From: Jackrogersella multiformis
Taxonomy: Eukaryota > Ascomycota > Sordariomycetes > Xylariales > Hypoxylaceae
Assembly: GCA_902806575.1 (NCBI GenBank)
Contig: CADCXD010000008.1
Coordinates: 186,001-250,000, forward strand
Reading direction: 5' to 3'
DNA length: 64,000 bases
The position numbers and the translations under genes were made by a program. The notes under the pieces were generated by a model that worked only from the letters and a program-made list of their open reading frames with translations, did no database searches and was not told the DNA's origin. This document shows positions 13,008-25,160 of the stretch, one piece after another. Numbering within the stretch: the first letter of the stretch is position 1; every line of letters begins with the position of its first letter.

Positions 13008-13815
13008 ATGGCCGAGCCGCGCTGGATAGAAATCAACTGCGACATGGGCGAAGGGTTCGGGAGGTGGAAGATGGTAAGCCCAACCACCCACCACCTCCTA
13101 CGTACGTACTCACAGTCGCGCATAGGGACCCGACGAGGACCTAATGCGCTACGTGGACGTCGCAAACGTGGCGTGCGGGTTCCACGCGGGCGACCCGTCG
13201 ACGATGGTGCGCACCATCCGGCTCGCCAAGCAGCACGGCGTGCGCGTCGGCGCGCACCCGGGAATGCCGGACCTCCTGGGCTTCGGGCGGCGGCGCATGG
13301 ACGTGGCGCCCGACGACATGTACGCGCTAGTGCTGTACCAGATCTCCGCGCTCGCGGGCATGCTCGCCGCCGAGGGCCTGCCCCTGAACCACGTCAAGCC
13401 GCACGGCGAGCTGTACTTCTACGTCCAGCGCGACGCGGCCGTCCGCGACGCCGTGCTGCGCGCCGTCAGGGCCTTCGACGTCCCGATCTACGGGCTGCCT
13501 ACCAAGGAGATGGTCGAGGACTGCCGGCGCGTTGGGCTGAAGCTCGTCCCGGAGTTCTACGCGGATATCAACTACAACGACGAGGGCCAGCTCGTGCCGG
13601 TGGCAGAGTCGGTGCCTGCTACTCCGCAATTAGTTGCCGAGCGGATTCGCATATTCGCAAGCAAGGGACAGGTTGAAAGCAAGTCTGGGAATATGGTAGA
13701 CATACCGGTCGACCGGCAAGGGTTCAGTATATGCATTCACTCGGATCTACCGGGTGCATTAGAAAACGCCGCTGCTGCAAGGGGAGCTGTTGATGCAGAA
13801 CAGAAGGGGAAATAA
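13008..13815 (+). CDS. lamB: LamB/YcsF family protein (PxpA, 5-oxoprolinase subunit A-like)
   Basis: Two exons (13008-13073, 13126-13815) give 251 residues, the standard family size. The family is named after A. nidulans lamB (2-pyrrolidinone utilisation); bacterial members are PxpA, which works with PxpB and PxpC in ATP-dependent opening of 5-oxoproline. The splice joins IEINCDMGEGFGRWKM to GPDEDLMRYVDVANVACGF, restoring the conserved N-terminal metal-site region, and HAGDPSTM, HPGMPDLLGFGRR and HVKPHGELY follow. The gene lies directly downstream of, and in the same orientation as, a protein carrying both PxpB- and PxpC-type domains, which makes a shared reaction very likely. Base composition is much more GC-rich, especially at third positions, than the carboxylase, so the two may have different expression or history. 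No signal peptide; a cytosolic location is expected. Confidence 0.94.
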
Positions 13816-15009
13816 AAACTCCCTCCCTTCGATGTTGGCGGTTCATACTAATAAGGTGGCGATGTCTACTTCTGTCAGGGAATATAAACCCTTGGTGTTT
13901 GGCTGTGTCCCTGAGTGAGAGGTAGCAGAAAGAGGCCCTCTGGTAGTAGTATGCATTGAAAGACTATTAACGCCTGACCTTCTCCTCCAGGCTCTGAACT
14001 TTGGGGACTTTGGCGCCCTATATATCTACCTAGGTACCTTAGGTATACACAGCTGTAAGGTCCCCGCAGGGGAGCCCTAGGTCCTCTCCAATATTATCTC
14101 CTAGACAACTTCATTCGGATTGGAAAATAACGTATTGGGAATGGATTTTGTAAATTCTATCGAACATTCTATACTTTTTCACATACATCTTCGTCTGTCC
14201 TCCGTATATCATTCAGATAGGTACTGTCGAGAATCTCGCCTGGAAATACGCTTGTAACTTCTAGTGTTCGTCCTAGTCCTTCAGTGTCCCGGACCCGTCT
14301 GTTTCTTCTAGTCTTGTATCTCTGGTTCGTACTGTAAGTATGTAAGCAACTTTGGTACTAGAAAGGGCGGAGTAATATTACCTTTAAGTTTCTGAGGAAT
14401 TGGGGTTTGATCAGTGAACTGACAAGACAACGAGGACGTTATCACTATTCATGAATGGAGGGCAATTGATGAGCTCAAGACACTAAGGTACATAGCTTCT
14501 TAGCTTGATAAGAAGGCGCGTTCTGCGTAATCATAATAGCTACCTAGGACCTAGCTTATTTAGTTGCAAACTCTTGCTATTTCTAAGATCTAGAATACGT
14601 AGACATACCCTTGTCTTCAAAGATGTCTCCGAAATCCGCGATGACTTGCCGCAAGGTTTGGATGGTCTTAGCATTCTTACCCAATATTCGGGGCTGGGGA
14701 CTCCCATAGGATGTTTAAAGGATGCTACGCCAGGCGTTATGAAATCAGAAGCCTAGTCAGAGAGTCGTCTTTTTCACAGTATTAGTTTTAATAACCGTTG
14801 GTTTTGAGTGATCAGTTATGAAAGAGAACAGTGGATCAATACTAACTTTCGATGTTTTCTCTTTGAATGAATGCCAATTCGAGGCTCCTGTCTTATATCA
14901 AGTCCGCTGTCACCATCCTAAATGGCAATCAACAATGTTAGTGTCAGTATCATTTAGCCAGCCAAATTACTTGACTAACCAGACATTTTCCCCAATCGTG
15001 GTTCGCTGA
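13816..15009. other. Intergenic, no gene recognised
   Basis: AT-rich DNA with a CCTAGGTA site near 14027. Short frames at 14505-14756 and 14818-15009 have no support. The right edge runs into the broken small-gene copy at 15010-15311. Confidence 0.5.
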
Positions 15010-15311
15010 ATAACTTCTAGCTCGGCCGCGATACAGGCCTTATAAGCCGCCTCGACAGGCTTAGGATCGAGGTACGATGTAATAAAGGTAATATGGTAGG
15101 GCTTTTTATAAATTCTTTTAAACGTTCAGTCCGCAATTGATGCTAATTGCCGGCAGCGTAAGTAGTCTCGCTATAATATAAAAAAGGAGATAGAACCCCT
15201 GTTAGCTGTGTCTCATCTATTAAAATAGGGATCAAGAATTTCCCAAGCGGAGAATTAGTAAAGATATGCTTACCCATAATGAACGGCATTGGCGGTAGAT
15301 TTAGATGACAT
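15010..15311 (-). pseudogene. Broken copy of the small two-exon gene at 43415
   Basis: Read on the minus strand this is a close copy of the intact gene at 43415-43739: the ATG (15311), 38-base first exon, splice donor GTAAGC (15273), intron and acceptor TATAG (exon 2 from 15170) all match. Exon 2 carries an in-frame TAG at 15145-15143 where the other copy has CAG, and further down an indel and several substitutions. Most differences are C to T or G to A, as RIP would leave. Similarity starts at about the ATG and fades near the position of the original stop, so the match is limited to the gene body. The intron differs by a three-base insertion and a few substitutions. It lies about 28 kb from its relative in inverted orientation. 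Confidence 0.75.
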
Positions 15312-16343
15312 TTGAAAGAAGTTAGAAGAAGCAACGGGCTTCTATTACGCTTGGACATAACGTGGTAGACAACTTATCTCAAATGTCATCTTAGAAATGA
15401 GTTACAAGAAGTTGTTCCATGGACAAGTCTTGGTTGGATTCCAGAAATGACCGATTCTGATAGTTTTTGGCAGAATACCAGGTAGGTATATATAATATTA
15501 GTCTGATTATTACGATTAGACTTTAGAGAAGGGAAAGTATAAACTGTAAGAAAAGACAGTGTGGTAGAATGACAAATGGAATAATCAATGGAATAATACC
15601 TACCTAGGTAGGTAGGTAGATAGGATAACAAGTGTACTAAGAGAATTTGAATAATCAGGAGTAAATAACCTGTTCATGGTCATAAGTAGAAACTTTCCTC
15701 TCGTTGTTTAACTTTAAAGTACCTAGGTAAAGTGAGGTGAATACTTACCTACCTAGGTACCTTTTCGATATGAAGGTACGAATGAGAAGCAGATAGATAC
15801 CTTATAGTCGCGTAACCATGTATTACTAACTAGAACTAGCCGGATATGCTAAATTCAAGAAAATGCAACAATCGCCTCATCGTGAGCCATACCAAGATCA
15901 ACAACCAAGTCTAGGGGGAGTACATACTAGTTAGCATTCCACAAACAACACCGAACCGAAAGAACCTCTCATCTCCAACCAATTCAATTGGCAAATTTCT
16001 TTCCCTACGCCGTCCCGATCTGGCTAGATAGGCCGAAAAGATGGACCCCCGGATCACGATATCTTGGCTGCAGGGCCGGGATTGTGGGCCCAATCTGGAT
16101 GTCGCCATCGGAGCGGGACATCACGTAAAGCCATGGGGAGGTATCCTCGACATTATCGCGGAGTACAAAAAGAATGTCGTGTCACCCACGCGAGAACATG
16201 GAGCTATGGTACGGGTTCTTGTGGATTTATTTCTGACTTGACCGACCTCAAACCGCTTCGACGACAACACAGAGCGGGAGACGAGACACCTCCACCACCA
16301 CCTAACCTAAGGATATCAATCCCCACCCTTCCAAGCCAGCAAA
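15312..16343. other. Intergenic with CCTAGGTA sites
   Basis: No gene recognised. CCTAGGTA-type palindromes occur near 15604, 15720 and 15752. The end is the promoter and leader of the transporter gene, rich in CCACC-type pyrimidine sequence before ATG 16344. Confidence 0.5.
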
Positions 16344-18054
16344 ATGAGCATCACACCATCCTCCCCACCGCCACCCGGCGACACCCCCAGCGCGCCTCAC
16401 CCGAAGCGCGCATGGCACCGCACGACGCTCTTCAACGCCGTGGTGATCGGGCTGGTGGGATTCCTAGCGCCGGGGCTGTGGAACGCGATGAGCAACCTGG
16501 GGGCGGGCGGGGCGCAGGAGCCGTACCTGGTGTACGCGGCGAACTCGCTGGTGTTCAGCATCATGGGGGTGCTGTGCCTGTGCGGGGCGCCGCTGGCCAA
16601 CCGCGTCGGGCTGCCGCGCACCCTGTTCCTCGGCGCCATCGGCTACCCCGTCTACTCCGCCGGCCTGTACGCCAACAACCGCTTCGGCAACACCTGGCTG
16701 GTGCTGGTCGGCGCCGTCGCCTGCGGCTTCAGCGCCGGCCTGTTCTGGGCCAGCGAGGGCGCCGTCGCCCTCGGGTACCCCGAGCCCGGCAAGCGCGGCC
16801 GCTATCTTAACATCTGGCTGTGGTTCCGCACGGGCGGGCCGCTCGTCGGCGGCGCCGTCGTGCTCGCCCTCAACAACGACGCCCACGCCAAGGCCAAGGG
16901 CAAGGTCGGCTACCAGACGTACCTGGTGTTCATCGCGCTGCAGTGCGTGGCGGCGCCCATCGCGCTGCTCCTCTCGCCGCCCGAGAAGGTGCAGCGCTCG
17001 GACGGGTCCAAGGTGCTCATCGACCGCGAGGCGACGTTCGCCGGCGAGTTCCGCGCGCTGTGGGCGCTGTGCAAGCGCCGGGACGTGCTGCTGCTGCTGC
17101 CGGTGTTCTGGGCGGCGTACTTCAACCAGTACAGCGGCAACTTCCAGCTGTACTACTTCGGGGTGCGGGCGCGGGCGCTGGTGGGCTTCGTGGGCAACTT
17201 CGGCACGCTGCTGTCGTCGCAGCTGGTCAGCGCGCTGCTGGACTATAAGGGGTTCACCGTGAAGCGCCGCGTCGAGCTCGGGTACTGGTGGGTGGTGCTG
17301 TGGCACGTGGTGGCGTGGACGTACGCGTGGGTGGTCCAGGAGAAGTACACGCGCAGCCCGCCGGCGTACGACTGGGAGGACCCGGGGTTCGTCGAGGGCT
17401 TCTTCGTGCTGATGCTGTGGGACTTCGCGAGGCAGGCGTTACAGAATTGGCTTTGTGAGTGGGCTTTTTTCACTGACCTACTTACCTACCTGCCTACCTG
17501 CCTGTCTGCGTATTGCGTACACTAGGCCACATGAGCAGACCCCTCATGCGCGAAGGCTGTTGGTGAAAGAGACATGCTAACGAGTGACACCTAGATTACC
17601 TCGTAGCCAGCAAGACGGACAACATATCGGAACTGACGCGGCTCTCGGGTATCTTAAGAGGACAGGAGAGCTTCGCCCAGGCCGTCAGTTTCGGGTTGAA
17701 TACGAAGAAATGGGTTGGCGGGCGCGTGCCTATGGCCGTGAACACGATCCTACTTGGTAAGTTTCACCTACCCACCTATGGTCACCTAACCTGCCGACTC
17801 TCCATATACACACATTGATCTCAAGTATTTGCACCTTAAAACATACTAACTTGTCGCCGCCCCTAGTCCTCGCAGCATTCCCGACCTGGCTCGTCGTTCG
17901 CGATCTCGTCCCCGTCGAGCTAGATACTAAACCGGCCTCTGACAACAGCAGCCAAGTGGAAGAGGGTGTAGCCGTGACTCAGATCTTGGATTCCAATGAG
18001 AAGCAGAAGTTTACTGTCGGGAACATAGGGGTTGGGGTAGATAAGGAGTTGTGA
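16344..18054 (+). CDS. UNC93-like major facilitator superfamily transporter
   Basis: Three exons (16344-17454, 17595-17756, 17867-18054) give 486 residues. Hydrophobic helices run through the whole protein, starting with FNAVVIGLVGFLAPGLWNAM after a short cytosolic N-terminus, followed by the loop NLGAGGAQEP typical of UNC93/DUF895 family fungal membrane proteins. Further helices include LVFSIMGVLCLCG, LVLVGAVACGFSAGLFWASEG and LLLPVFWAAYFNQYSG. The hydrophilic C-terminal tail (after VVRDLVPVEL) is acidic and probably cytosolic. Members are plasma-membrane or vacuolar transporters of largely unknown substrate. It follows the carboxylase/LamB pair on the same strand, so uptake of the lactam-type substrate is a reasonable guess only. 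Exon 1 is extremely GC-rich, like LamB and unlike the carboxylase. Introns are GTGAGT...CTAG and GTAAGT...CTAG. Confidence 0.88.
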
Positions 18055-18467
18055 CCGCCTCGATCTGTATTATCACAGCTTAGAGTTGAAGTAAATATGA
18101 CATTTATTTGAAAATCATTGGGGATTGACGGCAACGACTTTATTACATCCTGAGTACCTGAGTCTATGGAGAAGGCTACCCTCATCCGTGAAACGTCTAC
18201 TCAATAGGGAGTTTTTCGTAGGGAGCTGGGCAGCGAAGGTGATCCCAATATATAAGATATCGCAAGGACCGGGAACAGTCCGACATGCATCATCGGCCAC
18301 TCACAAATATCCTACGCAGAAATCATGCAGATTTAGACAACACGGTATCGCAAGTGAAATCAAGTAGTGATCTTCGCCAAATTATCTGGCATCATTATTG
18401 GTCTTATTTCTAGAATTAGTTTATCGTGGTATCATAAAATCCGAGGCATCTCGTCTCGTCTATGCAA
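18055..18467. other. Convergent intergenic region
   Basis: Between the stop codons of the transporter (plus) and AUR1 (minus); it must hold both 3' ends. No gene seen. Confidence 0.5.
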
Positions 18468-19976
18468 TTAATCCGTTCTCCTATTACTCCGATCACTTCG
18501 GGTAGATGTCGGGCTCGAACTGCCGCTAGATGATCCTGAGTGCGCGAAGCTGTCCAGGACGGTAAATTCGTCGACTGAATCAATACTCCTCTTGCGCGGC
18601 CCGACCAGACCGTATCCAAGTTCCTCATCCAACGCCTTGTTCTTATTCATCTCGCCGACTTCCACGTATTCATATTCCCACCGGTAGGTCTTCCCTGGTT
18701 GCGGGCGGGGTAACCAGAATTTCCTCACGACGAAGAAGAAAGAATAGGCGATGATGCCACCCCCTAACAGATCGACGGCGTAATGGTGGTTCAGGTACAT
18801 CGTAGCCCAGCAGATCCAACAGACATAGAAGAAACAAAAGCCTTTTAACCGGGGGAAGCAGTAGCTTATGAATAGGGCCTCGAGAATGGCGTCACCAGCG
18901 TGAAGACTCGGGAAGGCCCCGAACGGCACTGGCGCGGTAGTGAAACTAGTAGTGTACATATCGACACCGAATAGTGCATCTATCCGCGCTAGACCGGCCG
19001 GGGAACCCTGCATTCCGTATTTTGCCGGCTCGAGGCCATGCAGCCTTTCATACCACGGCGGCGTACATGGGAAAAATAGCTGTATCGATACACCTAATGC
19101 GCTCATCCACCCAAAGGATTTCGCAAACATCGGGAGCGTTCCGGGAGCTGCGTAAATGAACATAATCACGGAGCAGATGGCGGGATTTGCGAAGTGACCG
19201 ATTCCGTCTGTAAGAATTGAAGGTTAGTTTTCAATATTCCCCCCAAAATAAGGTGGGTTATCTTACATGGAAACCAGGCAATGATGTCCAAGACAGGGTG
19301 CGTCCATTGCGAAAAAAAGTTGGAGAAGTTGGTCCCATACAGGATATCTTCTAAGGCTGGGAGGACCTTCACAAAAATGTCTGGGCGAATATCGTACGGG
19401 ATAAATCTGGACAGGGTTAGTCAGTGACACAGTTCTGCTTTCTAGCCCCCTCAATTGGGCGACGAGAGAGGCTAATAAGCTGATGGGCCACGAAGGACTC
19501 ATCTGGGAGTTTGGGGTTTTGGTTAAGGTCACATACCGGCTAGAAAAGAAGTATACAAGATAAGTCCATATAGGCCACGACGGGATGAAGAACTGCCTTG
19601 TAACGGGCATGAGAAGAAGTAGAAGATACCCTAGACCCGCAAGAGTCTTTATGATGGGCGCCGAAGGTTCAACAATCCATATGGAAAAGATGCAAAGACC
19701 AGCTAATACGACATGCTGTAAATCGAATAAACTCCATCTCCTCGACCTTAGCAATTCGAAGGTATCTGTGATTTTGAAGGATGTCTGTAGAGCTGCAATA
19801 CTCCTGGTTGCGACGGGTTCGCGCATCTGCTTTGTCGAAGGGCCTGACTTTCTGAACATTCGAGGAAGATTGTAACGGCCTGGTATCGTGCTAAGTTTGG
19901 AAGGGCTCAACCTCTCTCGCCATCCTAGAGGGAGTTGTGTCTCCGTTTCGACGACTGTGGTGTTTGTCTGCCGCAT
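18468..19976 (-). CDS. AUR1: Inositol phosphorylceramide synthase catalytic subunit (AUR1)
   Basis: Three exons on the minus strand (19976-19537, 19406-19267, 19207-18468) give 439 residues. The enzyme transfers phosphoinositol from phosphatidylinositol to ceramide in the Golgi and is the target of aureobasidin A. Its lipid-phosphatase-like catalytic motifs are clear: FGAFPSLHAGDA and, further on, MYLNHHYAVDLLGGG, with the two histidines and the aspartate of the triad present. Preceding conserved blocks PSWPIWTYLVYFFSSR, FIPYDIRPDIFVKVLP and FFPCTPPWYERLHGLEP also match the family, and the six or so transmembrane helices are visible. The C-terminal tail is Ser/Arg-rich and variable as usual. 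Introns are GTATGT...CCAG and GTAAGA...ACAG. The gene appears intact and should be essential. Confidence 0.96.
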
Positions 19977-22900
19977 CGGATCCCTTGTGCGACGACGAGC
20001 GGGTAATTATTTAATTATTTAATTATTTAATTATTTGTTATTTTATTTTATACTGTCTCTCCGAGTGCTACTGTATCTGTATTCGTCAACAGCGGGACGG
20101 CGGTACAGCGGGGACGGCGACGAGAGAGAGAGAGAGCTTTGACCCTGGAGCTCTGCTACTTGTCGGCTAGTTGTGTTGTCGTCGTACCAAAGATCACCAA
20201 CTAACCAAAGGCGGAGGCGGTTGAGGGCGGGATTAGCTAGTAACTACCTAGATAGGAATGCTGGACAAGTTATCCCTCCCGGATGCCAGTTGGTAGGTTG
20301 AGGATCGGTGGTCGATGATCGCGGATCGAGGTCGTCGACTTATCTTTCCAAGAGTCACATAGGCGGCGCGGTTCCCAAGTAATGCGATAGGAATGCGGGA
20401 GAGAAACGAGGGAAGGAAAAGTAGGTACATGATATTTAATACCTTAGGTACCGTAGTCTACATAATAAAGAAAACCGTCAAACCAAACCCAAACCCATCA
20501 GACAACAAACCCCAAGGCTTTGTTACTGTATTCCGTACCTAGACCCTGCACTCTGCACTTTGCACTCTGTACTCTGTACATAATAACTCAGTATCCGGAT
20601 ATAACGGGGACAGGGATCTAACAACGACGGACAGGTAGGGCTTGGCTGATTGGCAAGCTACAACTATTTAGGTAGTTTACACTAATAGAATGTAGAGGTT
20701 TTGTTTGGGAGTGGATTATGAGTAATGAATGGATCGAATGGGGATTATTCTGCTTCGATCTTATGACACATTGAATAAGTACATATACATTCCTAGGTAC
20801 TTACTCAGGTACCTAGTAGATTTACCTGCATGGCAGCATGGTTGGAAGCGGGACGGGACCAATCCCGACTTTTATGCATTTGTAAGTTGCAGTTTCTCAT
20901 AGATAATACCTACACTACTATATACCTGGGTACTTTCATTACCTGAATCTCCACTATTCTGCATTACCAACACACTACGGAAAGATCAAGAGGCAAATCA
21001 AAAAGTACGGCACCCGATTGTACTTACAGTAGGTACATTCAATCATTACCCATAACTCTTATGAACCCAGTTGGGTGCAAGCGCCTTACCGCAACCTTAA
21101 ATTCGAAAAACGATTCGGATTGGAGACTTCGTTCGACTTTGTTAGCGCCGCTACCCGAATACGGTCGATACGATCGAAATGTCAAAGTGCGTGACTGAGA
21201 TAAAACCAGGATCTCCTTTAACGCCGCCAACATCATACCACAAACATTTAAATAATAAGTACCTGGATTTAATTTCCCTTATTAACTAAGACGTTTATGT
21301 GTCGATTATCTAATTCCTCAATCTGGTTATTTTGCGCCTAGTACTTCGCTGCTTCGATAAGTTTAATATGGATATCGCCAGCCTTGAGGCAAGTTTACTT
21401 CATTAAGCTTAAGCATAACATTTTGAAATTCGCAACAAAACATTAAAGTACCAACAACACTTACGAGATCCAATATTTACTTTTCAATTTCCCATAATAT
21501 TAGGAAATATGATTAATAAGTGAGGTACTTATATAAGCTGTATTCCTTAGTCGAGAAATATGTCTTAAACTTTGCCAGACCTATCGATGGATGACAATTC
21601 CAAACCGGGAGAATCCTTTGGAAGAGGGCGATTAAATCTGTCAGCCGTTAGATTGAATCTGATTGATAAGTAAGCTGATATCGCAGAGCCGGGCCCATCG
21701 GAAGAGACGGCATTGGGCGGCACGAGTTGCTTATTAGTGCACATGTGCATAAGTCTTATAGTGGTACTATGTACCTACCTAGGTACGTGAATTGCACAAG
21801 CGAGTCGAGTACCTACGAACTGCGAAGTACAAGGTATTCTTTGCGCGCTTGTGCGACGAGCTTGGATGCAACCGTCTCTTGGCATTGAGACGTTGGCCAG
21901 TCTCAGATTCTTGGCCACATCCACTTCGAACCATTTCGATATCATACAACCTCTCGTCACAGTTTATATTACGCCTACATATGTACACTAGTATATGCCA
22001 TACTATGTAGACTAATGCTCTTACTAGTAATAATCATAATGTCCGAAATAGAAGATAGGCACGTGAGGGTTCCATAATGATGCTTTTATGTTTGTGAGTC
22101 TGTCCTTCTTAATAATTACCTTAGGTACCTTATGTAGGTACATATATCAAGGTAATGTAGTTAAGTGATGAGGCACAATTCAAAGCCGATCATGGTTGGA
22201 TGGATGGATTGAGATGCATCTGCGCCTAGCCAAACAGGTAAGGGACGAGACATCTACGAGTGTACGTAGACTGGTAGATTAGATTAAGAACCTGGAATCT
22301 ATGGCGCAAAAAGGGAGGGGGAAAAGGGAACCAACTCTTGTGAAACATTGCCTATAATTGCATACCTAGTGTATAGGTACCTAAGGTACTTAATAATTGT
22401 TTACGGATCAGCCTATTACCAACGAGGTCGCGTGCGAGAGAACGTTGAAAATTAAGAAAAACCTTGAAAGTGGATATAAGCCGCGAGCACATACCTACAT
22501 TAGGTACTTAAGGTACCCATAATTACAAGGTCTCGGTCTCCGCTCTTTGGCCGATTCACCGACCAGCCGACATCGAAATGGACCCGGAGCACATATGAGA
22601 AAAAAAAGGGACGAAAACACGTAGTAAGCTAACGGGGTTCGGAGTTCACCCTTCGGCGGAATACGATTCGAAAGAAGGGATCGTGCGATTTCTAAACTAT
22701 TCCTAAACTATTTCCTATTTCCTAACACACCCGCCCGAGTTTAAGTTCTGCAGTTGTATTTATATTCTACATAAATACATAGTAGTAATAGACTTTAGAC
22801 TCTGGACTCGGAGCATCGATGAAGCAACAAAGCGTCGAAGTGGCACCATGCGAAGATCTGCCCAGAATTGCTAAAACAATGTCACTCTCCCCGCGAATTC

Positions 22901-25160
22901 CCGGCCCACGCTGCCCACGCAACTTCCAAGGCTTTGATAAGTTATCTGCCAATTCCTTGACAGCATGGACTGCATCCACATCACATGAAATTCGATCACG
23001 CAACATATAATCTCACATAACTTGGAACTACCTACCTGCCGTCACTGCGTTATTGAGCAACGACCTTACCTTGTCAGCCGGGCTGTTATGTTTGATTAGG
23101 AACCTAAACTTAAATGTATGATGTACATCCATACCTAAGGTATTTAGGTAGGCCCATATGAAAAAATCACGGCAGCACGGGTTTGCGTAAAGACCCGAAA
23201 ACGCTAGACGTTACACAACACCGGACACTAGTAACTGGTAGTCACCGGTAGATATTAGGTACCTACCTAGGTAGGTATGTATACCTATAGCTAGGTACTT
23301 ACGTACCTCTTATTAGCTGGTGTATGTACCTAGGTAGGTCCTTCTGCTTTTTATCGCTTGAATCGCTTCAAAGTTCTCCAGTAACACGCAAGGAACCCCA
23401 ACCAAAGATGCACATTGATGCACATTGATGGATACCTGATTGTACTACATAATACGTACTGTACTTAGCAGGGAGGACCTCGCTGCCTCGGCACTTGCAC
23501 CTAGCTAGTGTAAAATTTCTTTTTTTTTCTTCACGATGAACTGGAACCCACACTGCGCCTGACTAATAGACATGAACTAATCTACTTGAAGAGTGCCCAG
23601 TGTCGGGCGGAAATGACAGTTAATATATACGGCACATATACATAGTAAGTATTTACAATATACCTTGGCCATCACTTCGGTCGAAAAATATTCAGATTGC
23701 TAAGCTATCCTCCGGGTTCCGAAGTAAAGATAGGGAAAGATAGTGAACAGTCGTCTCGAGAATAAGAAGTGGAAATAAAGAAAAGAAAAAGATGAGGCTG
23801 GGATCTGATTCGGGCGATCATATCTACTTTGATCCTTCAGGATATACAAGATCGTCCACCATCCTTGCTGGCCTTCAAGACATTCGGAGAAAACAAGCTT
23901 CATATGCAGGAAGATGTCGTAGATTATGTCTTATCTGGCTTTAGCTCGACTGCCTACCTGGTGTAGCTGTGTAGGTACCATACTGCCGTACATAGTACAT
24001 ATATTACTACCTACCTAGGTACTTCACTTAGGTTATGCAAGAGTTCGTGACTCATGAAGTGTAGGTGAAGAGATCTGTTGCATTGGCATTGCTTAGCCAG
24101 GCTGCCAGGTCAGGTACATGAGTTAGGTTGTAGGACAGCTATGATAATGCAAGATCATTGCAGTTTTGGTTGGTTCGAAGCTGTGGTTTACAACCTTGGA
24201 ACGGTCCTATTTGTCTACCAGTCTGCCAGCTTGATGTTACCGGTACACTAGATACCTAATAAGTTATTGTACCTACCCTACCTAGGTAGGTAGGTATGTT
24301 CCCAACGTTGCTGGCGGAAGGATATCTACATTACTCGGGCTGTTCGGACGGTCACGGGCGGTCGGATCGGAAGGTAAGTAGTGGATATGAGGGTATGATC
24401 TAAATAAATCTAAGGACATAGCTTCGATCTAGCTATGAAAACTATGACATACTTGGTATTGATATGGATAGCTTCTCTACCACATACCTACCTCCTTGGA
24501 AGGTAAATACCTCTCGGTTAGTAGCAGCAGGTAGGATCTCCATAAAAAGAACTCGTCGGCGCCGAGTAATGCGAGCTTCGGGTACCTTTTATATCTCCTG
24601 TCATATGACAGCCGATGGCATGCCCCTACCTGCCTACCTCCTGTCACATGTCTTACAAGTTGGAGGTCCTGTTCGCATATCACAGCACCATTGATCGATC
24701 TTACTTAGGTTTTCTATGTATGCAGGTATGTACATGATACTGCCGAAGAGAAGCGAAAGCAGAAGCAAAGACCAAAAGCAAGCGTCTAAAGTAACGAGAT
24801 CGCCACCCCGAACCGTCCATTTCACTTCAAATAGGGCTGTTGTTGTATCAATTAACCTACAATACTCATTTCCGTCGGCGTAAAATCTGTGATATCCTCG
24901 GTTGCCCGTGCTAAAATTTTGCTTGCCTCCCTTCCGAAAAATGCTGAATGCTACCTAGCTGCAGCTACCTTTCTGGCTCGTACACTTTATGTACCATAAT
25001 TCGTCTCACCCCGTTATAAAGTCAAGTACATTGGCCTTTCGTCGTATGCCCGAATTTCTGTCTACCTGCTCTCCTAAGATGCACTCTAAATAGGATCATC
25101 CCCAGCGTCGCTCTACACTAGCAATTATGCTAGCCTAAATTCCGACACAAGCGTGCCATC
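19977..25160. other. 5.2-kb gene-free stretch with CCTAGGTA palindromes
   Basis: No credible gene is visible on either strand; all frames are short and lack conserved residues. It contains a TTAAT-type array at 20003-20036 in the AUR1 upstream region, a GA run near 20124-20137, and repeated CCTAGGTA sites (for example near 20791, 21778, 23267, 23328, 24014 and 24280). A long UTR or non-coding RNA cannot be excluded without transcript data. Confidence 0.55.
20003..20036. repeat. TTAATTAT-type tandem array
   Basis: Four near-perfect copies of an AT-only 8-9-base unit, about 30 bases upstream of the AUR1 start codon, inside its promoter or leader. Confidence 0.85.

Noticed and set aside
13008..13676. 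222-codon frame overlapping LamB
   Set aside because: Reads through the LamB intron into the wrong frame, giving Arg/Gly-rich nonsense; the spliced frame matches the family.
16464..17306. Long minus-strand frame (280 codons) under the transporter
   Set aside because: A mirror frame of GC-rich coding sequence; full of His/Arg/Gln repeats expected from the complementary strand.
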